Shown here piece by piece: positions 26,825-35,439 of a DNA stretch of 64,000 bases. The position numbers were made by a program, and so were the translations under genes. The notes beneath the pieces are model-generated. The model was not told the origin of the DNA. It did no database searches and saw only the letters and a list, made by a program, of their open reading frames with translations. Source of the stretch: Melioribacteraceae bacterium (GTDB lineage Bacteria > Bacteroidota > Ignavibacteria > Ignavibacteriales > Melioribacteraceae); the NCBI GenBank assembly GCA_027030245.1, contig JALVFE010000025.1, forward strand, positions 124,001 through 188,000, read 5' to 3'. Position 1 is the first letter of the stretch. The number at the start of each line of letters is the position of its first letter.

Positions 26825-26987
26825 TTAGATCCCGAAACAAGTTCGGGATGACATGTTCTTCTTGCCGTAATGCTGTTCGCAGCAGCCGGACGGAATGATA
26901 TGTTCTTCAATCTGTCATGCTGAACTTGTTTCAGCATCTGATTATTCTTTATTAAATCCCGAAACAATCCGCCGCGGCGGACGGGAT
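26825..26987. repeat. 150-bp direct repeat, copy 2, plus GC palindrome
   Basis: 26825-26974 repeats 26193-26342 exactly (offset 632 bp). It continues into TCCGCCGCGGCGGA (26968-26981), nested between ATCCCG and CGGGAT, giving a long hairpin of its own. Perfect identity with copy 1 implies recent duplication or gene conversion. Confidence 0.9.
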
Positions 26988-27041
26988 AAGGATTTTTAAG
27001 TTTTGAGACTGCTCTTTAGTTTGATATTCAGAATAAGTTTT

Positions 27042-27392
27042 TTATAAAATTTCTTTAATTTTTTCTACCGGTCTTCCCAAAACTGCTTTTTCCCCTTTTT
27101 CCGCAATGGGTCTTTCAATCAAATCGGGATATTTCACCATAAAATCAATAATTTCGGTTTGAGTATATTTTTTGTTCCTAAAATCAAGCTCTTTATACTC
27201 TTTAGCTCTTTTTCTTAAAATATCGCCGGCTTTCAAATTCATCTTTTTTAACAAAGATTTAAGTTTTGTTTTTGTGAACGGTTTTTCATAGTAATTCACT
27301 TTTTTATAATCGACCTTCATTTCGTCCAACATTTTCAAGGCTTTTCTGCTTGTTGTGCAGGTAGGTTTGTAGTATACAACTAATTCCGCCAT
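27042..27392 (-). CDS. ArsC/Spx-family thioredoxin-fold protein
   Basis: A 116-aa protein of the ArsC-like family. The N-terminal motif is YYKPTCTTSRKAL with the catalytic-type Cys12 followed by Thr-Thr-Ser-Arg. The later segment LIERPIAEKGEKAVLGRP carries the cis-proline and substrate-loop arginine region typical of YffB/ArsC. Only one cysteine is present in the active-site loop. No arsenic-resistance neighbours are present, so the substrate is unknown; a general thiol oxidoreductase or glutathione-independent reductase is as likely as arsenate reductase. A GGAGGT-type site precedes the ATG. Confidence 0.85.
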   Translation of the reverse strand: MAELVVYYKPTCTTSRKALKMLDEMKVDYKKVNYYEKPFTKTKLKSLLKKMNLKAGDILRKRAKEYKELDFRNKKYTQTEIIDFMVKYPDLIERPIAEKGEKAVLGRPVEKIKEIL

Positions 27393-27542
27393 TTTTACCT
27401 CCGTTAAATTTTTTAGTAAATAAAAATAATATTAACGCTAATAATTTGAAATTGTTCCCAGAGAAATTTTACAACCGTAATTTGAATTTATCTTAAACTT
27501 TATCTATTCTTTGGTATCGGTTTAATAAAAGCATAAATAAAA

Positions 27543-29435
27543 ATGAAATACAAAATAAATTTTTATACCGGTGTTGTAAGCGGTGCGGGAACGGATGCCG
27601 GCATTTCAATTAAAATTTCGGGTGAGAAACACACCACGGAAAAAATAAGAATTGCAAGCGACATGCCGGGTGTTTTGGAAAGAGGCACCGAGTTTTCCGT
27701 TTTAATCGATTCACCCGATTTGGGAAACATTAAATCGGTTACAATCTTTACAAACGGAAAAGGTTTTGGCGCTGCTTGGTTTTTAACCCATTTAACCCTG
27801 ACCGAACTTAAAAGCAATAGAAACTGGTTTTGCAAGGTTGACAAATGGATAGAACAAGAAAATAAACCTTATAAGTTTTCCGCTTTACCCGCAATAAATT
27901 ATATGTTTGAGATTTTTACCGGAACGCTTCCCGGTTCCGGCACTGATTCGAATATTTTTATCTCTTTCAACGGTGAAAAAATAAAAACCGGATTTATCAA
28001 CATTAATTATTTCCTGAAAAGCGAAGGAATTAAATCCGGACACATAAACAAATTCAACATGTTATTGCCCGATCTCGGAAAAATAAAATCGATTGACATT
28101 ACAACAGATGACAAAGGAATTTCTTCAAACTGGTATTTGAACAGAATAGTTATGCAAAATCCGGTTTCCGGGAAAAAAACTACGTTCTCATTTTTCAATT
28201 GGGTAAAGCCGGAGGAAACGTATACGGTTCTTCCCGGTTTAACGGAATACACCATTAAAATTTTTACCGGCGATGTTGCCGGCGCCGGAACGGATGCAAA
28301 CGTTACTCTAATTTTGGAAGGAACCAAAGGAAAAACCAAACCAATTAAGTTGAACGAACTTGTTGCCAAAAATGTTTTCGAAGCCGGCAGTTTGGATATT
28401 TTCAAACTGGTGCAAAAGGATTTAGGCGACATAAAAAAAATTATTATTTCACACGATGAACAATGGCTCGCCGACGGTTGGTATCTGAACAAAATTATTG
28501 TTGAAAATCCCGCCGCAAGCAAAAAGTGGGAATTCCCTTGTTACACTTGGCTCGATAAATCGGAAGCTCCGCACAAAACCAAAATTGAACTTACAAACAA
28601 GAAATTAACAGTCAGACCTTTTTACGTTATTGCTCACATGGTGAACACACCTTCTTACGTGGAAGAAGCTTTGGATATGGGCGCAAACGCTATCGAGTGC
28701 GATATTACGCCGGTATTACAATCCGACGGCAGTTTCCGTTTCGATGTTTACCACGGCTTCCGTCCCGATTTCGATCCCGATTCCATCAACTTGATGGAGC
28801 GAAGCGTTGCAAAAACAGAATTGGGAGAATTTTTAACCGAACTGAACAAACTTGTAAAACAATATCCTGGTTTTACCTTAATTATTTTCGATAACAAACT
28901 TTCGAAAATCCCGAAAAGCAAGCTCGAACAATGCGGCTCGGAGTTTGTGAATTTTGTCAGCGGTTATTTGAAATTCGGTAAGCAAAGTATGAAAAGCGTT
29001 CTTTCGGTTCCGGGTAGCGAATATGTTAACTTTATCAAAGGTGCATATAAAACAATTAAGAAAAAAAGATTAACCCAAATCGGTTTTGACTTCAGCGAAG
29101 AAAATATTTACGACAGTTTAGTTACTTTCCGGAAGTTAAAATTTCCGAACTTATGGTGGGGACGCGGCATTTCTTCCACGGTGCCCAAACCTATTTCGCA
29201 TTTCATTCCACAGTTTTTGCTTGCGGCTAAATTCCGCAAACGAAGGGGAATTATTAAAAAGATTTATTACTGGACTTTAGACGACCCGAATTCAATGGCG
29301 CGAATGCTTGTAACAAATCTCGACGGTATAATTGTCAACGATCCGGTTAAACTTTTAAAAGTTTTGGAAAAAGAAGAATTCAGACATAAATACCGTCTCG
29401 CCACAAGGAAAGACAATCCGTTTGTTGTTTCTTAA
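27543..29435 (+). CDS. Three PLAT domains fused to a SicTox/sphingomyelinase D-like phospholipase
   Basis: A 630-aa protein. Residues about 2-115, 117-230 and 233-348 are three tandem PLAT/LH2-type beta-sandwich repeats (each begins with an F/I-x-TG-x-x-x-G-x-G-T-D pattern and has a W-[FY]-L strand). Residues 355-630 match the arachnid and actinobacterial dermonecrotic phospholipase D family. RPF..IAHMVN contains H365, ANAIECDIT contains E385 and D387, YHG contains H404, LIIFDNK contains D450 and YYWTLD contains W577. The extreme C-terminus YRLATRKDNPF (618-627) has the SMD-tail motif of that family. Known members cleave head groups from sphingo- and lysophospholipids, giving cyclic phosphates. 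No signal peptide is visible, so export is unclear. Confidence 0.87.
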   Translation: MKYKINFYTGVVSGAGTDAGISIKISGEKHTTEKIRIASDMPGVLERGTEFSVLIDSPDLGNIKSVTIFTNGKGFGAAWFLTHLTLTELKSNRNWFCKVDKWIEQENKPYKFSALPAINYMFEIFTGTLPGSGTDSNIFISFNGEKIKTGFININYFLKSEGIKSGHINKFNMLLPDLGKIKSIDITTDDKGISSNWYLNRIVMQNPVSGKKTTFSFFNWVKPEETYTVLPGLTEYTIKIFTGDVAGAGTDANVTLILEGTKGKTKPIKLNELVAKNVFEAGSLDIFKLVQKDLGDIKKIIISHDEQWLADGWYLNKIIVENPAASKKWEFPCYTWLDKSEAPHKTKIELTNKKLTVRPFYVIAHMVNTPSYVEEALDMGANAIECDITPVLQSDGSFRFDVYHGFRPDFDPDSINLMERSVAKTELGEFLTELNKLVKQYPGFTLIIFDNKLSKIPKSKLEQCGSEFVNFVSGYLKFGKQSMKSVLSVPGSEYVNFIKGAYKTIKKKRLTQIGFDFSEENIYDSLVTFRKLKFPNLWWGRGISSTVPKPISHFIPQFLLAAKFRKRRGIIKKIYYWTLDDPNSMARMLVTNLDGIIVNDPVKLLKVLEKEEFRHKYRLATRKDNPFVVS

Positions 29436-29491
29436 TTTTCACCGGTATAACTTTAGACCCAAAATTTTCAAATTCTTCTTAAGGTTTACTT

Positions 29492-31660
29492 ATGGATAAA
29501 AATTCCCGCATTGCAGCTAAACTCAATCTTAAACCGGCTCAAGTAAAAACAGTTATCGATTTGTTAAACGACGGCGCTACAATCCCGTTTATAGCAAGAT
29601 ACAGAAAAGAAAAAACCGGCGGACTCGACGAAGAAATGTTGAGAAAAATCGAAACGGAAAATATGTATTTAACCGTTTTGGAAGACCGGAAAGAAACCGT
29701 CCTTAAAACAATTGAAGAACAAGGTAAGTTAACCGATGAACTGAAAAAGAAAATTTTGGAAACCGGAAAACTCCAAGAGCTGGAAGACCTTTATTTGCCC
29801 TACAAACCGAAACGTAAAACACGGGGCACGGTTGCCAAATCGAAAGGTTTGGAACCGCTGGCGAATTTTATTATTAACAATCCAAAGTTCGCGGGCGATT
29901 TCGAGAATATCCTTGAAAAATATGTGAATAAAGAAAAGGGCGTGGAAACTACCGCCGATGCTTTACAAGGAGCAAAAGATATAATTGCCGAGACAATAAA
30001 CGACAATGCGGAAGTTAGGAAAGAAGTAAGGGAATTTCTTTCCCATAATTCAAAATTAACTTCGCACAAAGTGGCCAAACCTACCGCCAAACAAGGGAAA
30101 AAAGATGTTTACGAAATTTATCACGAATTTGAAATCGATATATTAAACATAAAACCTTACCAAACGCTTGCCATAAACCGGGGCGAACGCGAAGGGTTTT
30201 TGAAAGTCGGATTAAAATACGATAAAGAATTTATCCTTGCTAAAATCAAAAAAATATTTTTCCCGTATAAAACTTCCGTGTTCGATGAAATACTTACCGA
30301 AGTTGTGCAAGATTCGTTTACCCGTTTGATTTTCCCATCGATAGAACGGGAAGTGCGAAACAATCTTACCGCTATTGCCGAAGAACATGCGATAGAAATT
30401 TTCAGTTCGAATTTAAGACAATTGCTGCTCCAACCGCCGATTACCGGAAAAATAATTATGGGAATCGATCCCGGATTCGTTTCCGGTTCTAAAGTGGCAA
30501 TAATAGACGAAACGGGAAAATACATCACCGGCACAACCATTTATCCGCATCCGCCCCAAAACAGAACCGGTGAATCAAAAAAAATCTTAAAGGAATTGAT
30601 TGATAAATATAACGTGGATTTGATTGCAATAGGCAACGGCACGGCAAGTCGCGAAACCGAATTGCTAATTTCCGGTTTAATTAACGAACACAAGTTAAAA
30701 TGCCATTACTTAATTGTAAACGAAGCCGGCGCTTCGGTTTATTCTGCTTCCACATTAGCGAAAGAAGAATTTCCGGATCTCGAAGCAAGTCAACGCGGCA
30801 ATATATCAATTGCCAGAAGAGTGTTAGACCCTTTGGCTGAATTGGTAAAAATCGATCCGAAATCAATTGGAGTAGGATTGTATCAACACGATATAAATCA
30901 GAAGCTTTTAAAAAAGAAACTCGACGATGTTGTTGTAAGCTGCGTAAATTATGTCGGCGTGGATTTAAATACTGCTTCGGTGTCTTTACTTACTTATGTA
31001 TCCGGCTTGAATAAAAGAATAGCTAAAAAAATTGTGGAATACCGGGAAAGTCATAAAAAATTTAAAAACCGGGAAGAGTTGAAAAACGTTGCCGGACTTG
31101 GCGAAAAGCTATTCGAGCAAGCGGCGGGATTTTTGAAAATTCCGGAAAGCGATAATCCGCTCGATAATACTTTCATTCATCCCGAATCTTACGAAGCAAC
31201 TCAAAAACTTTTGGAGATGTGTAATTTATCGACAAAAGCAATTAACGAAAAAGGAGAAATTGTAGAACTGTTCGTGAGAAAGAACGGTGCGGAAAAAATT
31301 TCAATGGAATTGGGAATCGGAGAACCGACTTTACTCGACATAGTGGAAAATTTAAAAAAACCTGGCAGAGACCCGCGCGAAGAAATGCCAAAGCCGGTTT
31401 TAAGAAGCGACGTATTAAAATTAGAAGACCTTGAAGAAGGAATGAAATTGAAAGGAACAGTAAGAAATATCGTTGACTTCGGAGCTTTTGTCGATATCGG
31501 AATAAAACATGATGCTCTCCTTCATATTTCCGAAATGGCGGATAAGTTTATTAAACATCCGCTCGAGATTTTGAAGGTCGGGGATGTAATTGAAGTGTCC
31601 GTAAAAAATATCGACAAGGAAAAAGAAAGGGTTGCGCTCAGCATGAAAAATTTTAAGTGA
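29492..31660 (+). CDS. tex: Tex-like RNA-binding transcription accessory protein
   Basis: A 722-aa protein with the full Tex architecture. It has an N-terminal HTH-like domain (TIPFIARYRKEKTGGLDEE), a YqgF/RNase H-like domain (IMGIDPGFVSGSKVAIIDE), helix-hairpin-helix motifs (KKIVEYRESHKKFKNREEL in part, NVAGLGEKLFEQAAGFLKI) and a C-terminal S1 domain (LKGTVRNIVDFGAFVDIGI). Tex acts in RNA polymerase-associated transcription and RNA quality control. The length is usual for the family. It is preceded by a 56-nt gap and an AGGTTTACTTATG start. Confidence 0.95.
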   Translation: MDKNSRIAAKLNLKPAQVKTVIDLLNDGATIPFIARYRKEKTGGLDEEMLRKIETENMYLTVLEDRKETVLKTIEEQGKLTDELKKKILETGKLQELEDLYLPYKPKRKTRGTVAKSKGLEPLANFIINNPKFAGDFENILEKYVNKEKGVETTADALQGAKDIIAETINDNAEVRKEVREFLSHNSKLTSHKVAKPTAKQGKKDVYEIYHEFEIDILNIKPYQTLAINRGEREGFLKVGLKYDKEFILAKIKKIFFPYKTSVFDEILTEVVQDSFTRLIFPSIEREVRNNLTAIAEEHAIEIFSSNLRQLLLQPPITGKIIMGIDPGFVSGSKVAIIDETGKYITGTTIYPHPPQNRTGESKKILKELIDKYNVDLIAIGNGTASRETELLISGLINEHKLKCHYLIVNEAGASVYSASTLAKEEFPDLEASQRGNISIARRVLDPLAELVKIDPKSIGVGLYQHDINQKLLKKKLDDVVVSCVNYVGVDLNTASVSLLTYVSGLNKRIAKKIVEYRESHKKFKNREELKNVAGLGEKLFEQAAGFLKIPESDNPLDNTFIHPESYEATQKLLEMCNLSTKAINEKGEIVELFVRKNGAEKISMELGIGEPTLLDIVENLKKPGRDPREEMPKPVLRSDVLKLEDLEEGMKLKGTVRNIVDFGAFVDIGIKHDALLHISEMADKFIKHPLEILKVGDVIEVSVKNIDKEKERVALSMKNFK

Positions 31661-31723
31661 GAATTTCCGAAAACTTATTTATCTTGCATTATGATTAAAT
31701 TTTCAACTTATTAGATTTTGTAA

Positions 31724-32482
31724 ATGAAGGTTTACAGCAAAATATCGGAAATTATCGGGCAAAAAGGCGGTGCGTATTTTATTTTAATTGATCCGGATAA
31801 AATCGAGAAAAATAACATTGCCGAATTTCTTTCCGTTTGCGAAAAAAGCGGAGTCGACGGGTTTCTCGTCGGCGGAAGTTTAATAGTTGACGGCGATTTG
31901 GAACAAAGTATTTCGGTTATAAAAAAACACTCTTCCCTTCCGGTAATTATTTTTCCCGGCAGTGTCAGTCAACTTTCCCCGCTTGCCGATGCGGTATTGT
32001 ATTTATCGTTAATAAGCGGCAGAAACGCCGAACATCTAATCGGGAAACAAGTTTTGGCTGCACCGGTTATAAAAAAGTTTAATCTTGAAGCAATCTCCAC
32101 AGGTTACATGTTGATTGAATCCGGAAAACAAACTACCGCGGAATATATCAGCGGCACAAAACCGATTCCGAGAAACAAACCGGAAATTGCGGCGGCAACC
32201 GCTTTGGCAGGTCAATATTTGGGAATGAAATTAATCTATTTGGAAGGCGGCTCCGGTGCCGATTTACACGTTCCGTTCGAAACCGTAAATGCCGTGGCAA
32301 ATGAGATAGATGTTCCGCTAATCGTCGGCGGCGGTATCCGTAATCCCGATGTAGCAAGACAAATGATAGAAAACGGAGCAAACATCGTTATTACCGGAAA
32401 CTTTTTCGAGAACAAAAACAACTGGGATTTAATTAAAGATTTCGCTTCTGCGGTTCATACGAAACTGCCTGTAAATGTTTGA
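31724..32482 (+). CDS. Geranylgeranylglyceryl phosphate synthase (group II GGGPS/PcrB family)
   Basis: A 252-aa TIM-barrel prenyltransferase. The family motifs are FILIDPDKI (Mg/phosphate strand), DGFLVGGSL, IFPGS, LIYLEGGSGA and the phosphate-binding VGGGIRNPDVA plus ITGNFFE. GGGPS makes the first ether bond of archaeal lipids. Bacterial group II homologues occur in Bacteroidota and relatives, but their product in vivo is unsettled. It overlaps or abuts the downstream isomerase, forming a two-gene unit. Confidence 0.9.
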   Translation: MKVYSKISEIIGQKGGAYFILIDPDKIEKNNIAEFLSVCEKSGVDGFLVGGSLIVDGDLEQSISVIKKHSSLPVIIFPGSVSQLSPLADAVLYLSLISGRNAEHLIGKQVLAAPVIKKFNLEAISTGYMLIESGKQTTAEYISGTKPIPRNKPEIAAATALAGQYLGMKLIYLEGGSGADLHVPFETVNAVANEIDVPLIVGGGIRNPDVARQMIENGANIVITGNFFENKNNWDLIKDFASAVHTKLPVNV

Positions 32483-32502
32483 TCACACAAAAGCAAAGTG
32501 TA

Positions 32503-33090
32503 ATGGATAAAACACAATTCATAAAAGATTCGCTAAAGGAAAGTGCGGAAGTTAAACTTGCAATTGAACAGGCTTGTTCAAAGGAAATTCTGCAAGCCGT
32601 GGAAATCCTTTCCGAAGCGTTCAGAAACGGAAATAAGCTTCTGCTTTGCGGAAACGGCGGAAGCGCTGCAGATAGTCAGCACATCGCAGCGGAATTTATG
32701 ATTAGGCTAAGTCACGATTTAAACCGCCCGGCAATTCCGGCAATAGCATTAACAACCGATTCATCCAACTTAACCGCCGGAGGAAACGATATAGGTTTTG
32801 AAAATATCTTCGCGCGGAACATAGAAGGTTTGGGCAATAAGAACGATATTTTAATAGCAATTTCCACAAGCGGAAATTCGAAAAACATAATAAACGCAGT
32901 GGAAACCGCCCGCAAAAAGGGAATGAAGACTATCGGATTTTTAGGAAACAGCGGCGGATTGCTCAAACCTTTGGTTGATGTTCCCATTATCATACCTTCT
33001 TCGAATACGCAAAGAATACAAGAAGGACATATTACCGTCGCTCATATTTTATGCGAACTTGTTGAGCGGGAACTTTACGAAAACAATTAA
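32503..33090 (+). CDS. gmhA: Phosphoheptose isomerase-like SIS protein (GmhA)
   Basis: A SIS-domain protein of about 195 aa with the GmhA pattern. It has [17 protein letters not shown] near residue 50, [25 protein letters not shown] for sugar-phosphate binding and the C-terminal [16 protein letters not shown]. GmhA converts sedoheptulose 7-phosphate to D-glycero-D-manno-heptose 7-phosphate for LPS core. The frame is open from a TTG at 32479, but ATG 32503 gives the usual length. It follows the GGGPS gene closely and converges with the MCP gene. Confidence 0.88.
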   Translation: MDKTQFIKDSLKESAEVKLAIEQACSKEILQAVEILSEAFRNGNKLLLCGNGGSAADSQHIAAEFMIRLSHDLNRPAIPAIALTTDSSNLTAGGNDIGFENIFARNIEGLGNKNDILIAISTSGNSKNIINAVETARKKGMKTIGFLGNSGGLLKPLVDVPIIIPSSNTQRIQEGHITVAHILCELVERELYENN

Positions 33091-34673
33091 GCTTCCACGG
33101 TTTCGGACTTAAACTGATTGTTTATTTCTTTTTGCGTAAACGTTTCACCCGGCTCATCATCCAACCGGAAACTACCTACGGTAACTTTTAAGTTTTCTAT
33201 CAATTGGTTTAATCCGTCTATTGCACCGGCCATGTGTTGAATTGCTATCAACGTCTCCGATGCGACGTTATTAATCATTTCGATATTCTGGGCAATTTGT
33301 CCCGCCGTAATGGATTGTTCTTCGCTTGCGGTTGCAACTTGTGCAATTTCATCCACAACTTTATTAGTAGTATTTACGATATTGAGAATAGCCTGACCGG
33401 CCTTACTGGCAGAATCTTTGCCCCGTTGCACTACTTCGTTGCCTGATTTGATAGACGATACAACATCTTTTGTATCGTGTTGGATTTTATTAATCATCTC
33501 TTGAATTTCTTTGGTCGCGTTACTCGTTCTTTCCGAAAGTTTTTTCACTTCATCGGCAACTACGGCAAATCCCCTGCCGTGCTCACCTGCGCGAGCAGCT
33601 TCAATAGCAGCATTTAAAGCCAATAGATTCGTCTGTTCAGCAATATCGTTAATTACTTCAATTATCTCTCCAATCTTATCGCTGTTTTTACCCAAATCGC
33701 TAACTTTTTCGGCGGCTTGAGATACAACATTGGCAATCTCGTCCATTCCTTCCACGGTTTCGGTAACTACCATTCCGCCTTCTTCGGCTTGTTTGCCGGC
33801 TTCCCTGGCCGATTCCGCCGCTGCGGTAGTGCTTTTAGTTGTTTCGGCAACCGTATTGGTCATTTCACTAACAGCCGTAGCTATTTCTTGCGTTTGGTTG
33901 TTTTGTTCTTCGGCACCGGCGGTCATCTCTTCCACCGTTGCGGCAATTTGGGTACTCACGGAAATTGTTGTACTTACGGCTTCTTTAACTTTAATAATCA
34001 TCTTACTGATATTTTCTACCGCTTTGTTAAATCCGTGAAACAATTTTCTGATATAATCATCTTTTTCGGGCGGAGTTAATCTTACAATCAAATTTCCCCT
34101 CTCGAATTCTTGCATTGCGTTAAGCATGCTTATTGTGTTTTCTTCCAAATATTCTTTTTCCGCCGATATTTCCATACTATAATCTTTTAACGATTTGTCT
34201 ATTTGCGTGGTAATTATTTTGTAATAGCCGTGCAAACCCGCACTCATTGCAGGACGGAAATATTTACGCTGGGTTATATATTGAATAGTCGTACTTAATT
34301 CCTTTACCAATGCTTCAAACTGGTCGTTCAAATCATTAACAGCCCAAGATATTTCACCAAGTTCATCTTGTTGTTTAATTCCTGTAATTCTTTTATCGAG
34401 TGAACCGTTGCTCATTGCTTTAACTTGTTCTAATATAACTTTTAAAGAACTTTCAAAATAACTGACTAATTGTTTTGTAAATAAAACCAAAGTTCCCAGC
34501 AATAGAGCAAATGATGCCAAAGGTAAATAATTCAGAAATGCCGAATCACTTTTATTTCTAAACAATTCGTATAAGACAAAAGTTACAAAAGCAAGAAAGG
34601 TTATAACGGCTAATCTAAAGAATAGAGTACCTTTGATCGATTTGTGATTATAAACTGAAAATAAATTCTTCAT
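33087..34673 (-). CDS. Membrane methyl-accepting protein without periplasmic domain (CetA-like)
   Basis: A 528-aa chemoreceptor. It has two close helices (about 16-37 and 50-70) with almost no extracytoplasmic loop, then HAMP-like segments, then a long signalling domain ending in the conserved hairpin tip ([20 protein letters not shown] and [19 protein letters not shown]). With no ligand-binding domain of its own it needs a partner for sensing. The PAS protein encoded immediately upstream, with a 26-nt overlap, is the obvious one. This arrangement matches Campylobacter CetA/CetB. Confidence 0.9.
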   Translation of the reverse strand: MKNLFSVYNHKSIKGTLFFRLAVITFLAFVTFVLYELFRNKSDSAFLNYLPLASFALLLGTLVLFTKQLVSYFESSLKVILEQVKAMSNGSLDKRITGIKQQDELGEISWAVNDLNDQFEALVKELSTTIQYITQRKYFRPAMSAGLHGYYKIITTQIDKSLKDYSMEISAEKEYLEENTISMLNAMQEFERGNLIVRLTPPEKDDYIRKLFHGFNKAVENISKMIIKVKEAVSTTISVSTQIAATVEEMTAGAEEQNNQTQEIATAVSEMTNTVAETTKSTTAAAESAREAGKQAEEGGMVVTETVEGMDEIANVVSQAAEKVSDLGKNSDKIGEIIEVINDIAEQTNLLALNAAIEAARAGEHGRGFAVVADEVKKLSERTSNATKEIQEMINKIQHDTKDVVSSIKSGNEVVQRGKDSASKAGQAILNIVNTTNKVVDEIAQVATASEEQSITAGQIAQNIEMINNVASETLIAIQHMAGAIDGLNQLIENLKVTVGSFRLDDEPGETFTQKEINNQFKSETVEA

Positions 34674-35169
34674 ATCCTTTACCCTGTTCTTTAAGAAGAT
34701 TTTTTAATTTTTTTTCGGAAGCTAACATTCCTTCTTTTCTATTTGAATATTTATTTTCTTCCGCTAACAAATCGCTATATAAACGTTTTATTTTTTCAAG
34801 TGCCGATGGTTCGGGTTTTCTTCTGACCGAGTAGTAACCCACAACTTCTCCCGTGTTGTTAAGAACAGGGGTAACGTTTGCAAAAACCCAATAGAATGAA
34901 CCGTCTTTCGATAAATTTTTAACGTATGCATTAATTTCTTTTTTATTTTGAATCGTATCCCACAAAAGTTTGAAGATTACCCGCGGCATATCCGGATGCC
35001 TGATAATATTATGCGGTTGCCCGAGCAGTTCGCTTTCCTCATACATTGCAAATTCCATGAACGTTTTGTTACAATAAGTAATTATGCCTTTTAAGTCGGT
35101 TTTCGACACTATAAAATCGTCTTCCCGCATTACAAGCTCATGGTCGGTCGGTTGAACTTTTGTTTTCAT
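34648..35169 (-). CDS. Aer-type FAD-binding PAS protein (CetB-like)
   Basis: A 173-aa soluble protein with one PAS domain (about residues 10-120) and a helical tail. N34, R57, H58 and D60 in CNKTF and [10 protein letters not shown] are at the same positions as residues important for FAD binding in E. coli Aer, and [12 protein letters not shown] matches the last strands. It would sense redox state and signal through the overlapping receptor gene. It is transcribed from its own sigma-28 promoter at 35210-35236, so it belongs to the motility regulon. Confidence 0.88.
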   Translation of the reverse strand: MKTKVQPTDHELVMREDDFIVSKTDLKGIITYCNKTFMEFAMYEESELLGQPHNIIRHPDMPRVIFKLLWDTIQNKKEINAYVKNLSKDGSFYWVFANVTPVLNNTGEVVGYYSVRRKPEPSALEKIKRLYSDLLAEENKYSNRKEGMLASEKKLKNLLKEQGKGYEEFIFSL

Positions 35170-35209
35170 AAAGCTGTATCTCCAGTCAAAATTTAATTTT
35201 CAATTATTA

Positions 35210-35236
35210 TTATCGGAATGTTCACGCAACTTTTTA
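35210..35236 (-). promoter_or_regulatory. Sigma-28 (FliA) promoter for the cetB/cetA-like pair
   Basis: The minus strand reads TAAA (35233-35236), 15 nt, then TCCGATAA (35210-35217), a match at 11 of 12 consensus positions with exact spacing. It lies about 40 nt upstream of the PAS protein start, and a GGAG site follows. Confidence 0.85.
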
Positions 35237-35439
35237 TTTAGATTGTAAAAAATTTTATACCTATGTAGAATTTACCGCTAACATGAAGCTAACGAATTAA
35301 GGGAAGAGCAATTAGTTAATTGAATATATTTTGGGCAACTAATTGTTAAATCCAACTTTTTAAAAGAGTTTTCGCTGAATATGATTTCCAAATTAGTTAT
35401 TTTTGTATTTCAAAGAAAAAATGACTAACGGAGGAAGGA

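Larger units (their letters stand above)
26029..27041. other. 1-kb intergenic repeat region without genes
   Basis: No supportable coding gene is present. Short frames here (for example 26180-26410, 26509-26736, 26758-26967) are translations of repeats and encode the well-known spurious peptides HPELVSGS and MLKQVQHD. The region holds a 150-bp exact direct repeat (26193-26342 and 26825-26974), a partial third copy (26661-26738) and a decayed ACCCCGTAGGG/CCCCAGCGGGGT-type repeat near 26470-26540. No transposase, tRNA or promoter was recognised. Confidence 0.8.

Noticed and set aside
26180-26967. Small minus-strand genes encoding HPELVSGS and MLKQVQHD peptides
   Set aside because: They are translations of palindromic repeats, a known class of spurious annotation, with no ribosome-binding sites.
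26193-26987. CRISPR array
   Set aside because: The repeats are long, irregularly spaced and internally palindromic, with no unique uniform spacers and no cas genes.
27543-29435. Ordinary glycerophosphodiester phosphodiesterase
   Set aside because: The conserved second-His spacing, IAHMVN motif and C-terminal ATxxDNP tail are features of the SicTox/SMase D branch, not of housekeeping GDPDs.
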